Shown in pieces: positions 24,511 through 36,124 of a stretch of 64,000 bases of DNA. Positions within the stretch are counted from its first letter, which is position 1; the number at the start of each line of letters is the position of its first letter. Position numbers and translations under genes: made by a program. Source of the DNA: Bolinopsis microptera (Eukaryota; Ctenophora; Tentaculata; Lobata; Bolinopsidae); NCBI RefSeq assembly GCF_026151205.1, contig NC_087084.1, forward strand, positions 4,517,538 through 4,581,537, in the 5' to 3' direction. Under the pieces are notes generated by a model that was given only the letters and a program-made list of their open reading frames with translations, was not told where the DNA came from and did not search any database.

Positions 24511-26420
24511 CTCTAGCCTCTTTACACCGTGAGACTTTTATACCGTGACCATTTCCTTTCCCTGAAGAATACTTATCAGCACAGTTAAAACTATTTAAAC
24601 TGTGCTTTTTCTATGTCGTTCCTTTTCCGTTTCCCCCTGAGATTCACGGTATAGAGACTAATTTCCACTGTTCTAGAATTCAGTCGTATGAAAAAATACT
24701 GATATCCCAAATGTGCACCCCTTACATGCAGAACGCACCCCCATGGGACCACTATAACGTCCGAAAATGCACCCCTTAGCACTAAGGGGGAACCGGGCGC
24801 CATGACCCACTTGCGTTCGTTTCTCTAGACTAACAAAATTAAGAATAAGATTATAGAGTTTTTGTTTCATTAATCTGGGAATCTAATTTATGAGACGCCA
24901 GTGCTTATTTCACTAAACGATCTAGTAAGTAATCTTTAGAAGTATTAATAACTACAATGGCCGTGCAGTCACAGGGAGGAAGCTAATATTATTCTAGAAG
25001 CTATTTTTAAAAATAGCTTTGAAAGTTAGTATTTATCGTATCAAAAATATTAGTCACAACTCACAATTAACTGAACTAGCGGGTTTCTCGAAAAAGTCAA
25101 GAAAATTTTCCCATTCAGAATGAGCGATGTGATTAAGTTTCTGTCGCTATTTATAAGGGGTGCACGATAAAAATAAACTTGCTCGGATTTTCAAAATTTT
25201 TGTACCATTGTTTTCTAGAGACTGTGGGAATTTTCACAGTACCAAATTTGTTTTACCTTTTTGGAATGATCAGTGAGTATCACCTAGGTGCCATATTTGA
25301 TGGTGCACGGCTTTTGGAGCAAAATTAGGTGTAAAAGTCGCGTAATTTGACGAAATTCGTTGATTTTTGTCGTATTATTCTGTCATATCTCAGGTTCCTG
25401 TATATGAATCATGCTGAAAATTTGTCAGAACCTTCCAATTATACTTAACTACCGAACCTAATTTAGTTGGGAGTGATTGGCTTTGATTAAGAGGTCTAAA
25501 AATGACAAAATAGGTATAAATTCGTTGATAACTCAAATTTTGACCATCGAAATGGCTCAAACTAAATTAGGTTCAGTAGAACATAAGTGTTTACGTAAGC
25601 AGACCAAATTTCAGCTAAATTGTTATATGGGAAGTATTATAACTTTTCGATTGTTTCCAAAATAATGTGCTGGCCGAAATACGAGCCAAAAAACCATTCA
25701 ATGGTCAGCGCGCGCGTCTTACGGTCGGTGGCGCACTGCCTACTATTTAGAATGCAGTTAAAATTTGTTTAGAAGTTTTGCACTAATAGTAATATAATTA
25801 TACCCAATTGATATTATCATCATGAGTGGTGCAAATCCTAATTTTTCAATTTTGTGGTATCAACAGTTAGTTTTTGCTATGATTTTAAAATTAAAAGGTA
25901 AGGTGATGAAGACTGCCAATCTGTTGTACAATGTATGTACATGTCCATTTTGTCGAGCTACGAAGCAAAATGGACATGTAAAACATACATGTAACAGAGT
26001 CGATATATTTTAATGTTGCCATGGGGTGGCAAGTCCCCGTACATCGTGGTCCGGTAGTTTCATTGCGTCCTAATATAATAACGAAAAGATAATTTAAACG
26101 CGGAATAAAATATTCGCTTCCTCGATTTAAAGGTATTAACTTTAAGTTAAGGACAATAGACAAATTATTATATCTATAATATGGGGAGCATATTGTGAAC
26201 GCGGCAAAGTTGAGCTCATAATGGCAATATGGGCCCGAGTCAGAGGGCCAATGTTAATAATAATTGTTTAGGCCTCCTAATTTTAACCTGCTAGAACAGT
26301 AACAGAGGGTACCCTTAGGCCTAGGGTAGCCACGCGTAAAAGATAATCGGAGCCACGCACAATTATGGATATTGTGATAAACTTAAACCTAAACGAGCTG
26401 TGTGAACAAACGAATATAAA
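24511..26420. other. Spacer between units A and B
   Basis: No gene recognised. Repeated gtgcaccccttacatgcaga / tgcaccccttagcac motifs near 24712-24790, and a hairpin at 25932-25989. Confidence 0.4.
25932..25989 (+). ncRNA. Pre-miRNA-like hairpin candidate
   Basis: Left stem tgtatgtacatgtccattttg (25932-25952), 13-nt loop, right stem caaaatggacatgt (25966-25979), three-nt bulge, then acataca (25983-25989). Twenty-one paired bases interrupted by one bulge. Size fits a small-RNA precursor, but inverted repeats are common here. Confidence 0.25.
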
Positions 26421-26422
26421 GG

Positions 26423-26508
26423 TTACTGGGAGTCGCTCGGCCTGCCATTCCGTTAAATCTTCGATCGTTTGTAATTATAAACAGAAAAGCTTGAGGTCAC
26501 CAAGTAAA
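26423..26508. mobile_element. Diverged member of the 85-bp MITE family
   Basis: ttactgggagtcgctcggcc at the left and gaggtcaccaagtaa at the right, matching family ends with substitutions. Confidence 0.5.
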
Positions 26509-26582
26509 TAAATGCTAATCATTGAGTTTATGTTTAAGATTTACTATCGAGCTGGTTTACAATATATGAACAATATTAATTT

Positions 26583-26672
26583 TACCGGGCGGCGCTCAGC
26601 CTGTCGCTCCAACACATCTTCATTGCCTTTATTAACACTAATTCTAAAGCCTGGGGTCCGCATACTAGGTAA
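26583..26672. mobile_element. Diverged member of the 85-bp MITE family
   Basis: ggcggcgctcagcctgtcgc ... agcctggggtccgcatactaggtaa. Confidence 0.55.
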
Positions 26673-27045
26673 TAATAATTACAAAGAATATGTTGAATTA
26701 TGGTCATGAGTCATAGTGCTCTGCTCTCGCACAGAGAGAAAGTGAAAGTGATTTTATTATCTTGCGGTTTAATGGCGTGGAGCGGCAGAATGAAACTGAA
26801 AGCGATCCACAGTATGAGTAAGGATGTTTTGTTAATCATGTTTCAATAGGCACGTTATGCTATGAGTATGTGCACAATGTACAGTATTTTCATCCCCAAA
26901 GTTTGCTTCAACTAATAAGTGATGAAATACTCTCATTATCGGCCAGCAAGCTGTTTCGTTTATGTTCACCTAACAAGATAGGAAAGATAAACAGTATTAA
27001 AATACAAAGATGTAAATCCAAGTTCTTAGTAACCGTGAGAGAGTA

Positions 27046-27073
27046 TGACGTCACATGAAGGAGTATGACGTCA
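27046..27073. promoter_or_regulatory. Paired CRE palindromes TGACGTCA
   Basis: TGACGTCA at 27046-27053 and 27066-27073 in a 20-bp direct repeat (gagtatgacgtcac). In unit D the first is tgatgtca (52311-52318) and the second intact (52331-52338). They lie about 2 kb beyond the 3' end of Ly6 copy B, so the target gene is unclear. Confidence 0.35.
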
Positions 27074-27956
27074 CGTGAACATGAATACTTCAAACATAGC
27101 TGTCACCCCAAACCAGATCACATGGTTCCTCATGAAGCCATGTGCATTGTGCAAAGTCCACCGGTCATTGGTACTGGTGGTGCTTATATTGGTAGTGGTA
27201 CTATACTGGTAGTGCTTATAGTTGTGATATAGACTTATTTATCTTTTCATAATTTTTTCAAAGAAAGGGAATTCGTGGTTTGGCTTTGTATTTGTTAGTG
27301 ATTTAAATGATAGTAAATTTGACGTTCATCCTGTGTACCTATTATAATTAACAGGGGACTGACGGATATAAGTGAGCAGGAGAACTGGTAATCATTCATT
27401 CACAATTCAGATACCAAATCAACATTCGTGAGTGAAGCGCGTCGATCTAATCATCCTCGTGGGCTTATTTGAATAATCACTGAATAATCATTATCGTTAG
27501 GATCGCAGTGACGCTATTTCGTTTTTGTATCATTTGAATTTTCCCTGCTGCCGTCCTTTTGGATGTTGGATAACTACTATGGTACTTTACACTCGTAAGA
27601 CGTAACCAACAAGATGTTGATCTACGCTAAGTGCTTACAATTACACTAGAACTATAGTCCATGAGGGACGAGGGTGTATGAGGTCACGTGAATGCTGATC
27701 ATTAAATCATTTACGCTTAACTCACAATGACGCTTAGGAAACCCGCGATTAGCATAAAGATCGCAAGTTGTCGGAGAACAATCTAGAACAATACCAATAG
27801 CATTAGTCTACTCTGTGGGAGGGGATAAGGGTCTATATTTTGCTTCACATGCTAATCCTTTTTGGTGGTTACTTTTTTAGCAAGTTTAGGGAATGGTCCT
27901 GTTGCCGTGGATATTTTTGGCTGATTATCTAGCGGTACCTGTCCACTGGTGGGTAT

Positions 27957-28030
27957 TTACCTGGGGACCTCAGGCTATCATGTTTATAATAGAGATTAGG
28001 CGGAATGACAGGCAGAGCGCGGCCCAGTAA
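27957..28030. mobile_element. 74-bp MITE with 8-bp target duplication
   Basis: ttacctggggacctcaggct ... gcgcggcccagtaa flanked by gtgggtat (27949-27956 and 28031-28038). Shared with C (about 47461-47537) and D (59571-59644). Confidence 0.88.
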
Positions 28031-28944
28031 GTGGGTATTCGTTACTGTAAACTATATCCTACCGAGTGGGAAACAAGGGTTAACATACAGATCGTAGAAC
28101 AATACAGTAATAACCTCGCCACTGTAAAAGTAGCCTGCTGTTCACTCGTGTGAGAGTAGGTCGCCTTATTCGAGGACAATCTCTCCTCTATCATAGTAAG
28201 GAATATAGACATGGTTTTGTACAGCCACTGTTCGAACGATTGCTCAGTGTTCGCTATAATATAGTGTCAAACAAGTTCATTAGTATAAATCAAGGTGCAG
28301 ATCGTTTGACCTTTTGAATAACCCAAACGCGTTTAGTCTGTACTAAGGAGTTAGTTCCCAGACTACGATTTTGATATACTCCCACCTACGATCCTTAGCT
28401 GCCTGGGATTCAGTACCAGTCTAAGTTTCACAAATGAGTCCAATTCTGTCAGTGGACAGAACTATTTTGTGTGCTTTAATTGTTAAGTTTTTAAAAATAT
28501 ATGAGCTTATATTTAAAATTTTTAAGTCGATTCAAAAATATTTCACTCTCCGTAACAGTTTCCAAATCCAATTAACCGGTCTCCCTTCAAGGTTTGGAAT
28601 AATGGGTCATACTTTTGTTCACATTTACACACTTTCTCGCATTACTCACAGTCAACCGCTCTGACATGGTTAACCACCTTCCTTGTGTTGTTGGTTAACC
28701 ATTTGAGCGGGATATAAACACCTCATTTCATTTCAAATACTTATTATGTTGTAATACTATTTTATTTTTAGATCTTAATTTGATGTCATTTGTATATTGT
28801 ATCCCCACAATCTTTTACTTTTTATTGTTCGTGTTTATCATTGACATTATTATGCCATTCATATACGCTGGTTATGTGTAACTATAAATTAAATAAATGT
28901 TATTAATGAGAAAAGTAAATAATCGTTTACAAAGAGATTTCGGT

Positions 28945-28950
28945 TTTATT
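28945..28950 (-). terminator. Candidate polyadenylation signal of Ly6 copy B
   Basis: AATAAA on the minus strand about 155 nt past the stop codon. Confidence 0.5.
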
Positions 28951-29102
28951 AATAAGTAAACTTGAAAAATGCAGCAGCCGGAAGAAAATACATATAAACT
29001 TTGAAATTAACCAGAAAAATGTTTCATGATCATTTAAAAATTGAAAATATAACACTAAAAGGTAATGTCTATTCTAAATATTCTGTTCCTATCTCGGTCT
29101 TC

Positions 29103-31132
29103 TTACATCATATGGAAGAAAACTGCCAAGAGGGGCGCCAAAACAAACGCTAGAGTTGACGCAGAATTGCATTTGTCGGTGGAGCAGTCGGAACAGGTTT
29201 TGTCTTTCTTCGCTGCTTCAGAACACGGTCCACAACCCTTGTTAGCCACGCTGTAGGTTTTTGCTACCGCTGCACTCCCGGGTCTGAAATATTGGGCGGT
29301 TAAGTTTTTCAATTAATTCAATACTTTTTAGATTAATACTTGATACTTAGTTACCTAAAAAGTGCCAAACTAGATAATAGCTAGGAAGGCCTTGCTTTAA
29401 TGAAACTCAAGAACTACCGTTAATTTCGCTAATTATTACTAGCTAGTAACTACTGTTAATTTGGATAGTAAGTGATAAGTAAGTGATAAGCAAACAAGTT
29501 GATTATTGGTATTTTGGTGTGAATCCTCATTTCCGTACTTGTTGCATGCGATGGCAGTGGCTTTCTCAGCGTGACAAATTGTCGCTGTTTTGGATGCCAC
29601 CAATGCTTCTTTTACCAAGCTGTAGTCGTAACACTCGAACTTTTTTGCTTCAGCTGAAGATTGATGGGTGTCAGTAATGTTATTAACGGGTGATACTCGT
29701 AAAATATTTGTTCCAAATCCAAAGGACCGTCGACGAGTCCAACTCGGCGCGCGTCCTGGTAGGTTATAAACCTACAAGTAATGTTATAGCTAATCTGGAT
29801 TCTAAGGAGCACAGAATAATGGGCAGGCTAGGAGGTTAATGGATTATTGCTGGAAAAACGTCAGCTGGAAAGAGGGGACAATGCCCACCACGCAAAGTGG
29901 AGGTGGAGTTAGGGCAAACAGTGACACTATCGTTGGCGGGGTGGAGGCAGATATGTGTGCCTTGCAAGAGGTGCCGAGGTGGGGATGGATTTTAACATTC
30001 GTTCAGCATTAGACACTTTTTATAGTGTGATTATAATAAACACTGCAAGGAATAAGTTACTGAGCGGGCGCTCAGCCTGTCATTCCACCGCATCTTTATT
30101 CTTCATATGTTTATAAACATTATAGCCTAGGGTCCCCAGGTAAGGAATAATACGAAAGGGAAGCGGGAATGGGGAACATCATTAGAGAGGCGCCAAATTA
30201 TGTTCCAATTAGCAAGCAATGATTGACCTGTTCGTTATTTGTTTTTGTTCATAGACCCTCAACAAACAAATGTCAGATATGTAAAATTTGATATGTATTT
30301 TATGTATCAATGATCATAATATAGTTCAAAATTTGATTTATTATGTTTTTATGTCTCCATTGCAAATTCAGATTTACCTGGAGCTGCTACTTTTACGTTA
30401 CATCCGGTTTCTGCTTCGGCAACGCATTGGGCACATGTCGCAGTACTGTCATCAGGGCATGGTCCACACCCGTACTCTTGAGCACTCAGACCTCCGTACT
30501 GCGACCACACGGGACTGAGGGAATGATGGATTTTAAATTGGTGTATTAAAGTTAGTAATAGTATGCTGATAATTTTTTTAAATAAATTGTTGTTGTTGTT
30601 GTTAATAGTATGCTGAATGTAAAACATGGAAGGAGTTGGGTTCGATGTGGGTTAGACACCCGTTGAAAGTTACATCAAAGTAGTCAAAATATTGTAAGTT
30701 CATTTGTTAACTAGACATGTGAGATGTGACCATTCATCAATGACTCGAGTGTATCTATTAATTAAAAATATCAAATTATTTAAAAAAGGAATAGTCAACT
30801 CACGATGTACATGCGACAACTCCGTCGACGCAGGCCTCGGCAGTGGCGCCATCAGCGCCATTACACTTCATGACTTCCGCCGCTGTGGGTGTTTACTGTT
30901 TACGTTGTTTATTCTCAAATTTGTATTGTACTATTTATCCTTAAAATCTTCTAATCTTATTTAAACGTAACAACAGTCTGTTCGATTGCATAACAAAGCA
31001 GTTGTATTATCATACGGTGGTACTCGTTAACAGAAATAAATTAGCCAAGCACACGATGTTCTATTCTCTAAAAAATAAACATTACTTACAGACAGCTGAG
31101 AAGACTCCTATCAGGATCACGAAAACCTTCAT
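29103..31132 (-). CDS. Ly6/uPAR-like secreted GPI-anchor protein, copy B (5 exons)
   Basis: Exons: 31132-31090, 30882-30804, 30514-30378, 29653-29539, 29283-29103; 555 bp, 184 aa; all GT-AG with matching phases. Signal peptide residues 1-15. Two homologous cysteine repeats, at Cys 21, 32, 39, 57, 60, 68, 71, 79 and Cys 94, 113, 123, 142, 145, 155, 158, 163. Both share GCGPC, T-C-x2-C and a closing C-N. Residues 165-184 (SASTLAFVLAPLLAVFFHMM) look like a GPI signal with a small-residue cleavage site. Family role: extracellular surface receptor, ligand or modulator. No transmembrane or catalytic motif. Start chosen as the only ATG opening a signal peptide. Three-finger fold is inferred from cysteine spacing; another disulfide-rich fold is possible. 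Confidence 0.75.
30056..30141. mobile_element. 85-bp MITE in intron 3 of Ly6 copy B
   Basis: Orthologous to the copy A insertion, with the aaggaataa duplication on both sides. Confidence 0.85.
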
Positions 31133-31855
31133 TTTTCTGCTTTGACGATACGCTAAAGTGGAATTGTTTTATCTTATTATTGCTTTGTTTTACGATATAT
31201 TAACATATCAATATTATATATATACAACATAACATATTGATATATGAACATGTCAATATACAACTTAACATATTGATATTTTAACATATCAAAGTCATCA
31301 AAAACTGCTGCATGCTAACCGAAATGAATGACTGTAGTTTACAAATAAATTTGTACTAGTTCTAAACTTCAATTACCCATAACAAAGCTTCAATGGCAAA
31401 ATCAACAGTGTTGACGAGGACTTATTTTTTCAGACTGAATGGGACAAGCACCACTGAGGGGACTGTTTCCTAAAACAAAACTTAACTGAAGGCATGCCTC
31501 GGCCTCTGCATATAAAATATTTTGAATTATGTATGCATAATATAGTCACATCGGTAATCTCATTATATGCGGAGCCAGTCCACTTAATTGACGTAAGTTA
31601 ATATCAAGAGAAACAACGTTCTTTACTTTGACCAAGTTCACGAATCGAGACTATTCCGAAGAATACCTTGAAGTCTAAGTTAAGCAGCAGATTTTTAAAA
31701 TTTTTGCTATTTCAGCCTTTAATTATCGTAAACAGCGATAAGATCACGATTAGTATGCGACCGGATCGTTAATTTCTAATTTTTTAATCTGGCAGCCCGT
31801 GTCCCGTTCAAGTGCGTACCTATCCTCGTAGCCGACAAAGTTAAGGGTGGCTAGT

Positions 31856-32044
31856 ATGATCGATATACCAAAAGAGTGGAAGGGTATAAGTATTTTCTCT
31901 TTCATTATTCTACTCTTACTTGTGTTACTGAGCATTCTGTTTCTGCATTGTGGAAAGCACAAAAACCTTGGACTCGATGTTAAGGATAGAGTAATTCTTG
32001 TAATGAGTTTACATTATATGCAATCATTGCTGTTTTATTCGTGA
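31856..32044 (+). CDS. Small single-pass membrane protein ORF (62 aa), unit B
   Basis: ATG at 31856 opens MIDIPKEWKGISIFSFIILL, a strongly hydrophobic segment of about 20 residues (ISIF to LFLHC), then HCGKHKNLGLDV and a short tail. It lies about 720 bp from the Ly6 start and runs divergently. The unit D copy (63491-63679) is intact; the unit A copy is frameshifted. No family recognised. It could equally be a duplicated chance frame, or a first exon, since a gtaagt lies just after KEWKG in unit D. Confidence 0.3.
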   Translation: MIDIPKEWKGISIFSFIILLLLVLLSILFLHCGKHKNLGLDVKDRVILVMSLHYMQSLLFYS

Positions 32045-33340
32045 AATATGAAAGTTTGTTGGAAATCGAATCAGTGATTTAATCTATAAGTTGCAATTTT
32101 GGTAATAAGCGATAAAATGAAGTTGCACTTATTCGATCATTGAAAATTGACCTAATTGTGGTAAACAAACTGACAAATACTCGTAATCTATAACGTATGG
32201 CACAACTAAATTATAAAAGCAGTTGAACTGGTAAATACCGAATAATTATAAAAATAAGCAAAGTCACTACATCTATCTTTGAGTTTGACTGGCTGAAAAA
32301 GCTTTTCGGAACAAAATAAAGCTTATCATATTTTATGGAGATTCTCAAAGGCAGTGATTATGTCCGTTAAAATCATTAAAACACACTGCACCTATGCTAT
32401 AAGATTGCAGCGATGCACAACTGGGCCGCTACGAGCTGTGAAGGATTGACATCGTCAATCAAGCTATAAGAGAACTGTTTGAATATAAACAACTATCCTC
32501 AATAAACTGAAATGAATACGTCATTTTAACACCCATACCTAGTCATCAAATGAGTATAAAATATAATAATAAACTTCTTTCAATAATATTTTAATAAACA
32601 AACTACGTTGTAAATTCTATAACTCCCCAAGTTTCAAACTATAAATCGATTGAAGCGGACCAGAGTGCAGAGTTGCTGACTGTATTACTGCAATATGATG
32701 CTACGTTAGCTGTATACTTAGGCACACGGACACTTAGAAACTATTGAAAGCTGCGATGCGATAGAATAAATTGTTACATATGTTAAATACCATATTATAT
32801 ACATATAGCGTATATAATTATATCCATTTTGCACTTAATAATACAGCTTAATGACCAAGCTCAGAGTCCTAAGACAACAATTATAATATAGCCCCAATGG
32901 GTTAAGCCGTTGATTCATGAGTTTGCAATACAAAAGATGCTCAATCTTTCTGTTTCTGTTAAGAACTTCTTTTATCGTCTGTAAAGTGTAAGTTTCTTTC
33001 TCTTTCGATTTGCAAACTAAAACAATGAAGGTTACAAGGGAATATATTTTTGTTAAACTTAGTATTGTGGGTGATAACCAACCACCCTTTTAGGAAAGCT
33101 CCACCGTACTGTCCCCTTTAGGAAAGCTCCACCGTACTGTCCACACTTTTAGGAACGTTCCACTGTTCTGTCTTCCACTGTACTGTCCAGTTCCCGTAAA
33201 TACCGTGATCAGTGAGCCGGCAGTACAATCAATCCAACTAGCCGGGCTAGTAGCCCATTCGCTGTACTCACTAGATGTGTGTCCCAATTTTAATCAGTTC
33301 ACGAGCAAGTGAAATAAATTGGTCACCTTTTAAGCCGTGC

Positions 33341-34021
33341 CTTGATAATACTAATAGCTTAATAGCTATGTATGGAACTGATTACTAACAATGAGGGGTC
33401 GTTCACATACCCCGTAATCAGTTTTACCATAGCTATTATATTTATGTCAATATTACACTAGCGTAATCAATAATCATTTGAAAACCCCAACCACCTCAGC
33501 TGATTACGTAATACTAATATGTAAACGACCGTCGACCCTTAACATTTCGGGATCGGAAGAAAGCGGCACGTACTATTTCGACGAAATTTATACAAGTTAC
33601 TAACATCGTTGATTCATGATGCCAATCTTTCACAGCTCAGTGGTGCATTTCGCCGAAAAGCATTATTGGATACCGAGAAGCATTTTTGGATGCGCGGCGC
33701 GACACACTCACAGTAACGCATCGCGCGCGTTGATTCACGATGTCAATCCTTCACTGTTCATGTTCACAGCTCGGCGAGGCCCAGTCATGGTGCATATCGC
33801 CAATTTAGTAACATAGTTGGTCAGTTCGTACAAAAGTCGTAAAAAATTCGTACAGTTCGGCACGTTTTTTCAGTTCGGGATTAGTTTGGGAAAAATTCGC
33901 CTCATAAATTTTCGAAATATATAATGAAAAGCTAATTGCAACAAGAAATGCGGCCGCTTTTCTTTTGTGGATGGCCGCTCAATTTCCCGATCCGTGATGG
34001 CGTATTTATCATATTCCATAC
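33341..34021. other. Spacer after unit B
   Basis: Contains a possible short element at 33396-33530 (gggtcgttcacatac ... atatgtaaacgacc). The paired phrases gatgccaatctttcac / gatgtcaatccttcac (33618, 33738) show a local duplication. No gene seen. Confidence 0.35.
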
Positions 34022-34113
34022 AACCTGGGGACGGCTCAGTCTTTACTGTTTATATAAACATGCAAATATGGCGAAGTGACATGCCGACTGCCCGGCCGAG
34101 CGCCGCCCAGTTA
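34022..34113. mobile_element. Member of the 85-bp MITE family
   Basis: acctggggacggctcagtct ... gagcgccgcccagttaat, with the internal tttatataaacatg palindrome typical of the family. Confidence 0.65.
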
Positions 34114-34912
34114 ATATAATTCTATATTGAATTTGAAAATCGTGTATACTTCTATGTAACCATAATATGTTTATTGTTTATGCAACCTGACACGGATCTG
34201 TGCAAAATAGTAATACTAACTCAAAATAATAATAATATGCTATTAATTAGTGCCTAGTGGGATACGTACATGATGAAATTAATAATGTACTTGGTTGGTT
34301 CAGCGCCGCGCGCCAACAATTATATAATTCAGATTGTCACGCAAAATAACTTTGCGCAGGTAGTCACGTGGGCGATAACAGTGCTCGCAGGCACGTACGG
34401 TCGCGGTCGCACACTCGCACGGTCGCAAAGCTACCATATAAAAAAAACCTCGATCGCTAACCCTTGTCCTTGACTCTTTTGTGCCTTTGGCACTTTGAGT
34501 CATGGATCGGGAAAAAATTTGTGTTTGGCGGGAAACGATGACGTGCGGATGCATGTTAATATTTTAAATCTGAAATTCAACCTCCCGGACAAAAATAACA
34601 AATTTTTCGGACTGAAGTGATTACATTTACTGATTAAAAAAACAAAATTTTTTTTAAAAATTCGGTAAAAATTCCTCGACAGCTTTTTAAAATTTGTACA
34701 GTTCGACACCTTTTAAAAGTTCGTACATACAGTAACGTAAAGACCAAGTATGTTTAGTAAAGCACTAGTGGTTGCAAGAAGCATTATATTATTGGCTGCG
34801 CGGCGCGGCCCAGTAGTGCATCGCGCTACAACAAACATCGTCAAATAGATTACTCGAAGCTCAAAGCTGTAAAGTATTTATCCAAAATAATTCCGATCCC
34901 GAGGATCGATTG
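34114..34912. other. Unassigned spacer
   Basis: A tcgcggtcgcacactcgcac patch near 34400. The phrases cagttcg...cacgtttttt (33855) and cagttcgacaccttttaaa (34697) suggest a degenerate element. No gene. Confidence 0.35.
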
Positions 34913-35002
34913 TTACTGGGCCGCGCTCAGCCTGTCATTCCGCCAAATCTTTATTCGCCAAATCTTAATGTTTATGAACATAATAGCCTGGGTCCCAAGG
35001 TA
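34913..35002. mobile_element. Member of the 85-bp MITE family
   Basis: ttactgggccgcgctcagcc ... agcctgggtcccaaggtaa with an internal 11-bp duplication (cgccaaatctt). Confidence 0.75.
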
Positions 35003-35472
35003 AAAGGATTGACATAACTTATAAATTTATAATATATTAATTCTAAATACTGAATGCATCGCATTTTAAGTGTTTTGGTATTTTCGTAGCTAAATTGCAC
35101 TAAAGCTTTCGCGCTTGCGCTTCACACTTGCGCGTAGTTCGTAAACTGAAAACTCGTGGGTACGATATATGTGATTACTGAACAATAAATTCGGCTCGAC
35201 TCTCATTACATTCTTTTAATAACTTGCTGTGCGAGATTTCAATACTATTAATTTGCAAATGCTAATTTAACATTTAGATCTTTACATCATCTTCTTTCAC
35301 ATAGCCATGTGTCTAAGCGTACGTACTACTAGCGAGAGGGCTATGGTTAGAGCATAAACAGGTATTATACTGGACGAATCTCACTCGTTAACGGGTGATA
35401 CTCGTAATTTACTATCACGCGCCGCTTTTTCTCAAAATATTAGTCTAAGCCTATACCAGCCGGCAAAGTTTT

Positions 35473-35946
35473 TATATGTAACCTACATACAACGTTAAAA
35501 TTTAGTTGAGTTTTGAACGTTGCTTATAGTTGATAAGGTAACCTTGATCTAACGTAAAATAATAAACGTTTTGCAACGTTAAAAATAAAAACTATAACCA
35601 ACGTTAGATATTCAACGTTTAACAACGTTTTATATGAAACCTACATACAACTTTAAAATGTAGTTGAATTTTAAACCCTGCTTATAGTTAATAAGGTAAC
35701 CTTGATCTGACGTCAAATAATAAACGTTTTGCAACGTTAAAAATAAAACCTATAACCAACGTTAGATATTTAACGTTTAACAACGTTTTATATGTAACCT
35801 ACATACAACTTTAAAATGTAGTTGAATTTTAAACTCTGCTTATAGTTAATAAGGTAACCTTGATCTGACGTCAAATAATAAACGTTTTTGCAACGTTAAA
35901 AATAAAACTTATAACCAACGTTAGATATTTAACGTTTAACAACTAT
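35473..35946. repeat. 158-bp satellite, three copies
   Basis: Unit begins tatatgtaacctacatacaa; starts at 35473, 35631 and 35789. It is rich in the AACGTT palindrome. The array ends directly against the palindromic decamer satellite. Confidence 0.93.
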
Positions 35947-35959
35947 AGCCAAAGCTATA

Positions 35960-36124
35960 GCTGTCGCCGCGATATCTAGCGCTAGATAGCGCTATCTAGC
36001 GCTATCTAGCGTAAACTGTCACAAACCGACATTCTCCGCTAGATAGCGCTATCTAGCGCTAACAAGCGTTATCTAGCGGAGAATGTCGGTTTGTGACAGT
36101 TTACGCTAGATAGCGCTATCTACC
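35960..36124. repeat. Palindromic decamer satellite with a long perfect hairpin
   Basis: About 60-70 bp (gatagcgctatctagcgtaa ... ctccgctagatagcgct) are followed after a caagcg centre by their reverse complement. The left half recurs as a direct repeat at 37284-37370. Confidence 0.92.

Larger units (their letters stand above)
26705..33340. repeat. Duplicated Ly6 unit B
   Basis: Aligns with A (right part), with C throughout, and with D from 52088 on. B and D differ by only scattered substitutions and small indels. Confidence 0.92.

Noticed and set aside
28434-28664. 76-aa plus frame repeated at 60048-60278
   Set aside because: Same reason: unit duplication; low-complexity Ile/Phe/Lys content and no motif.
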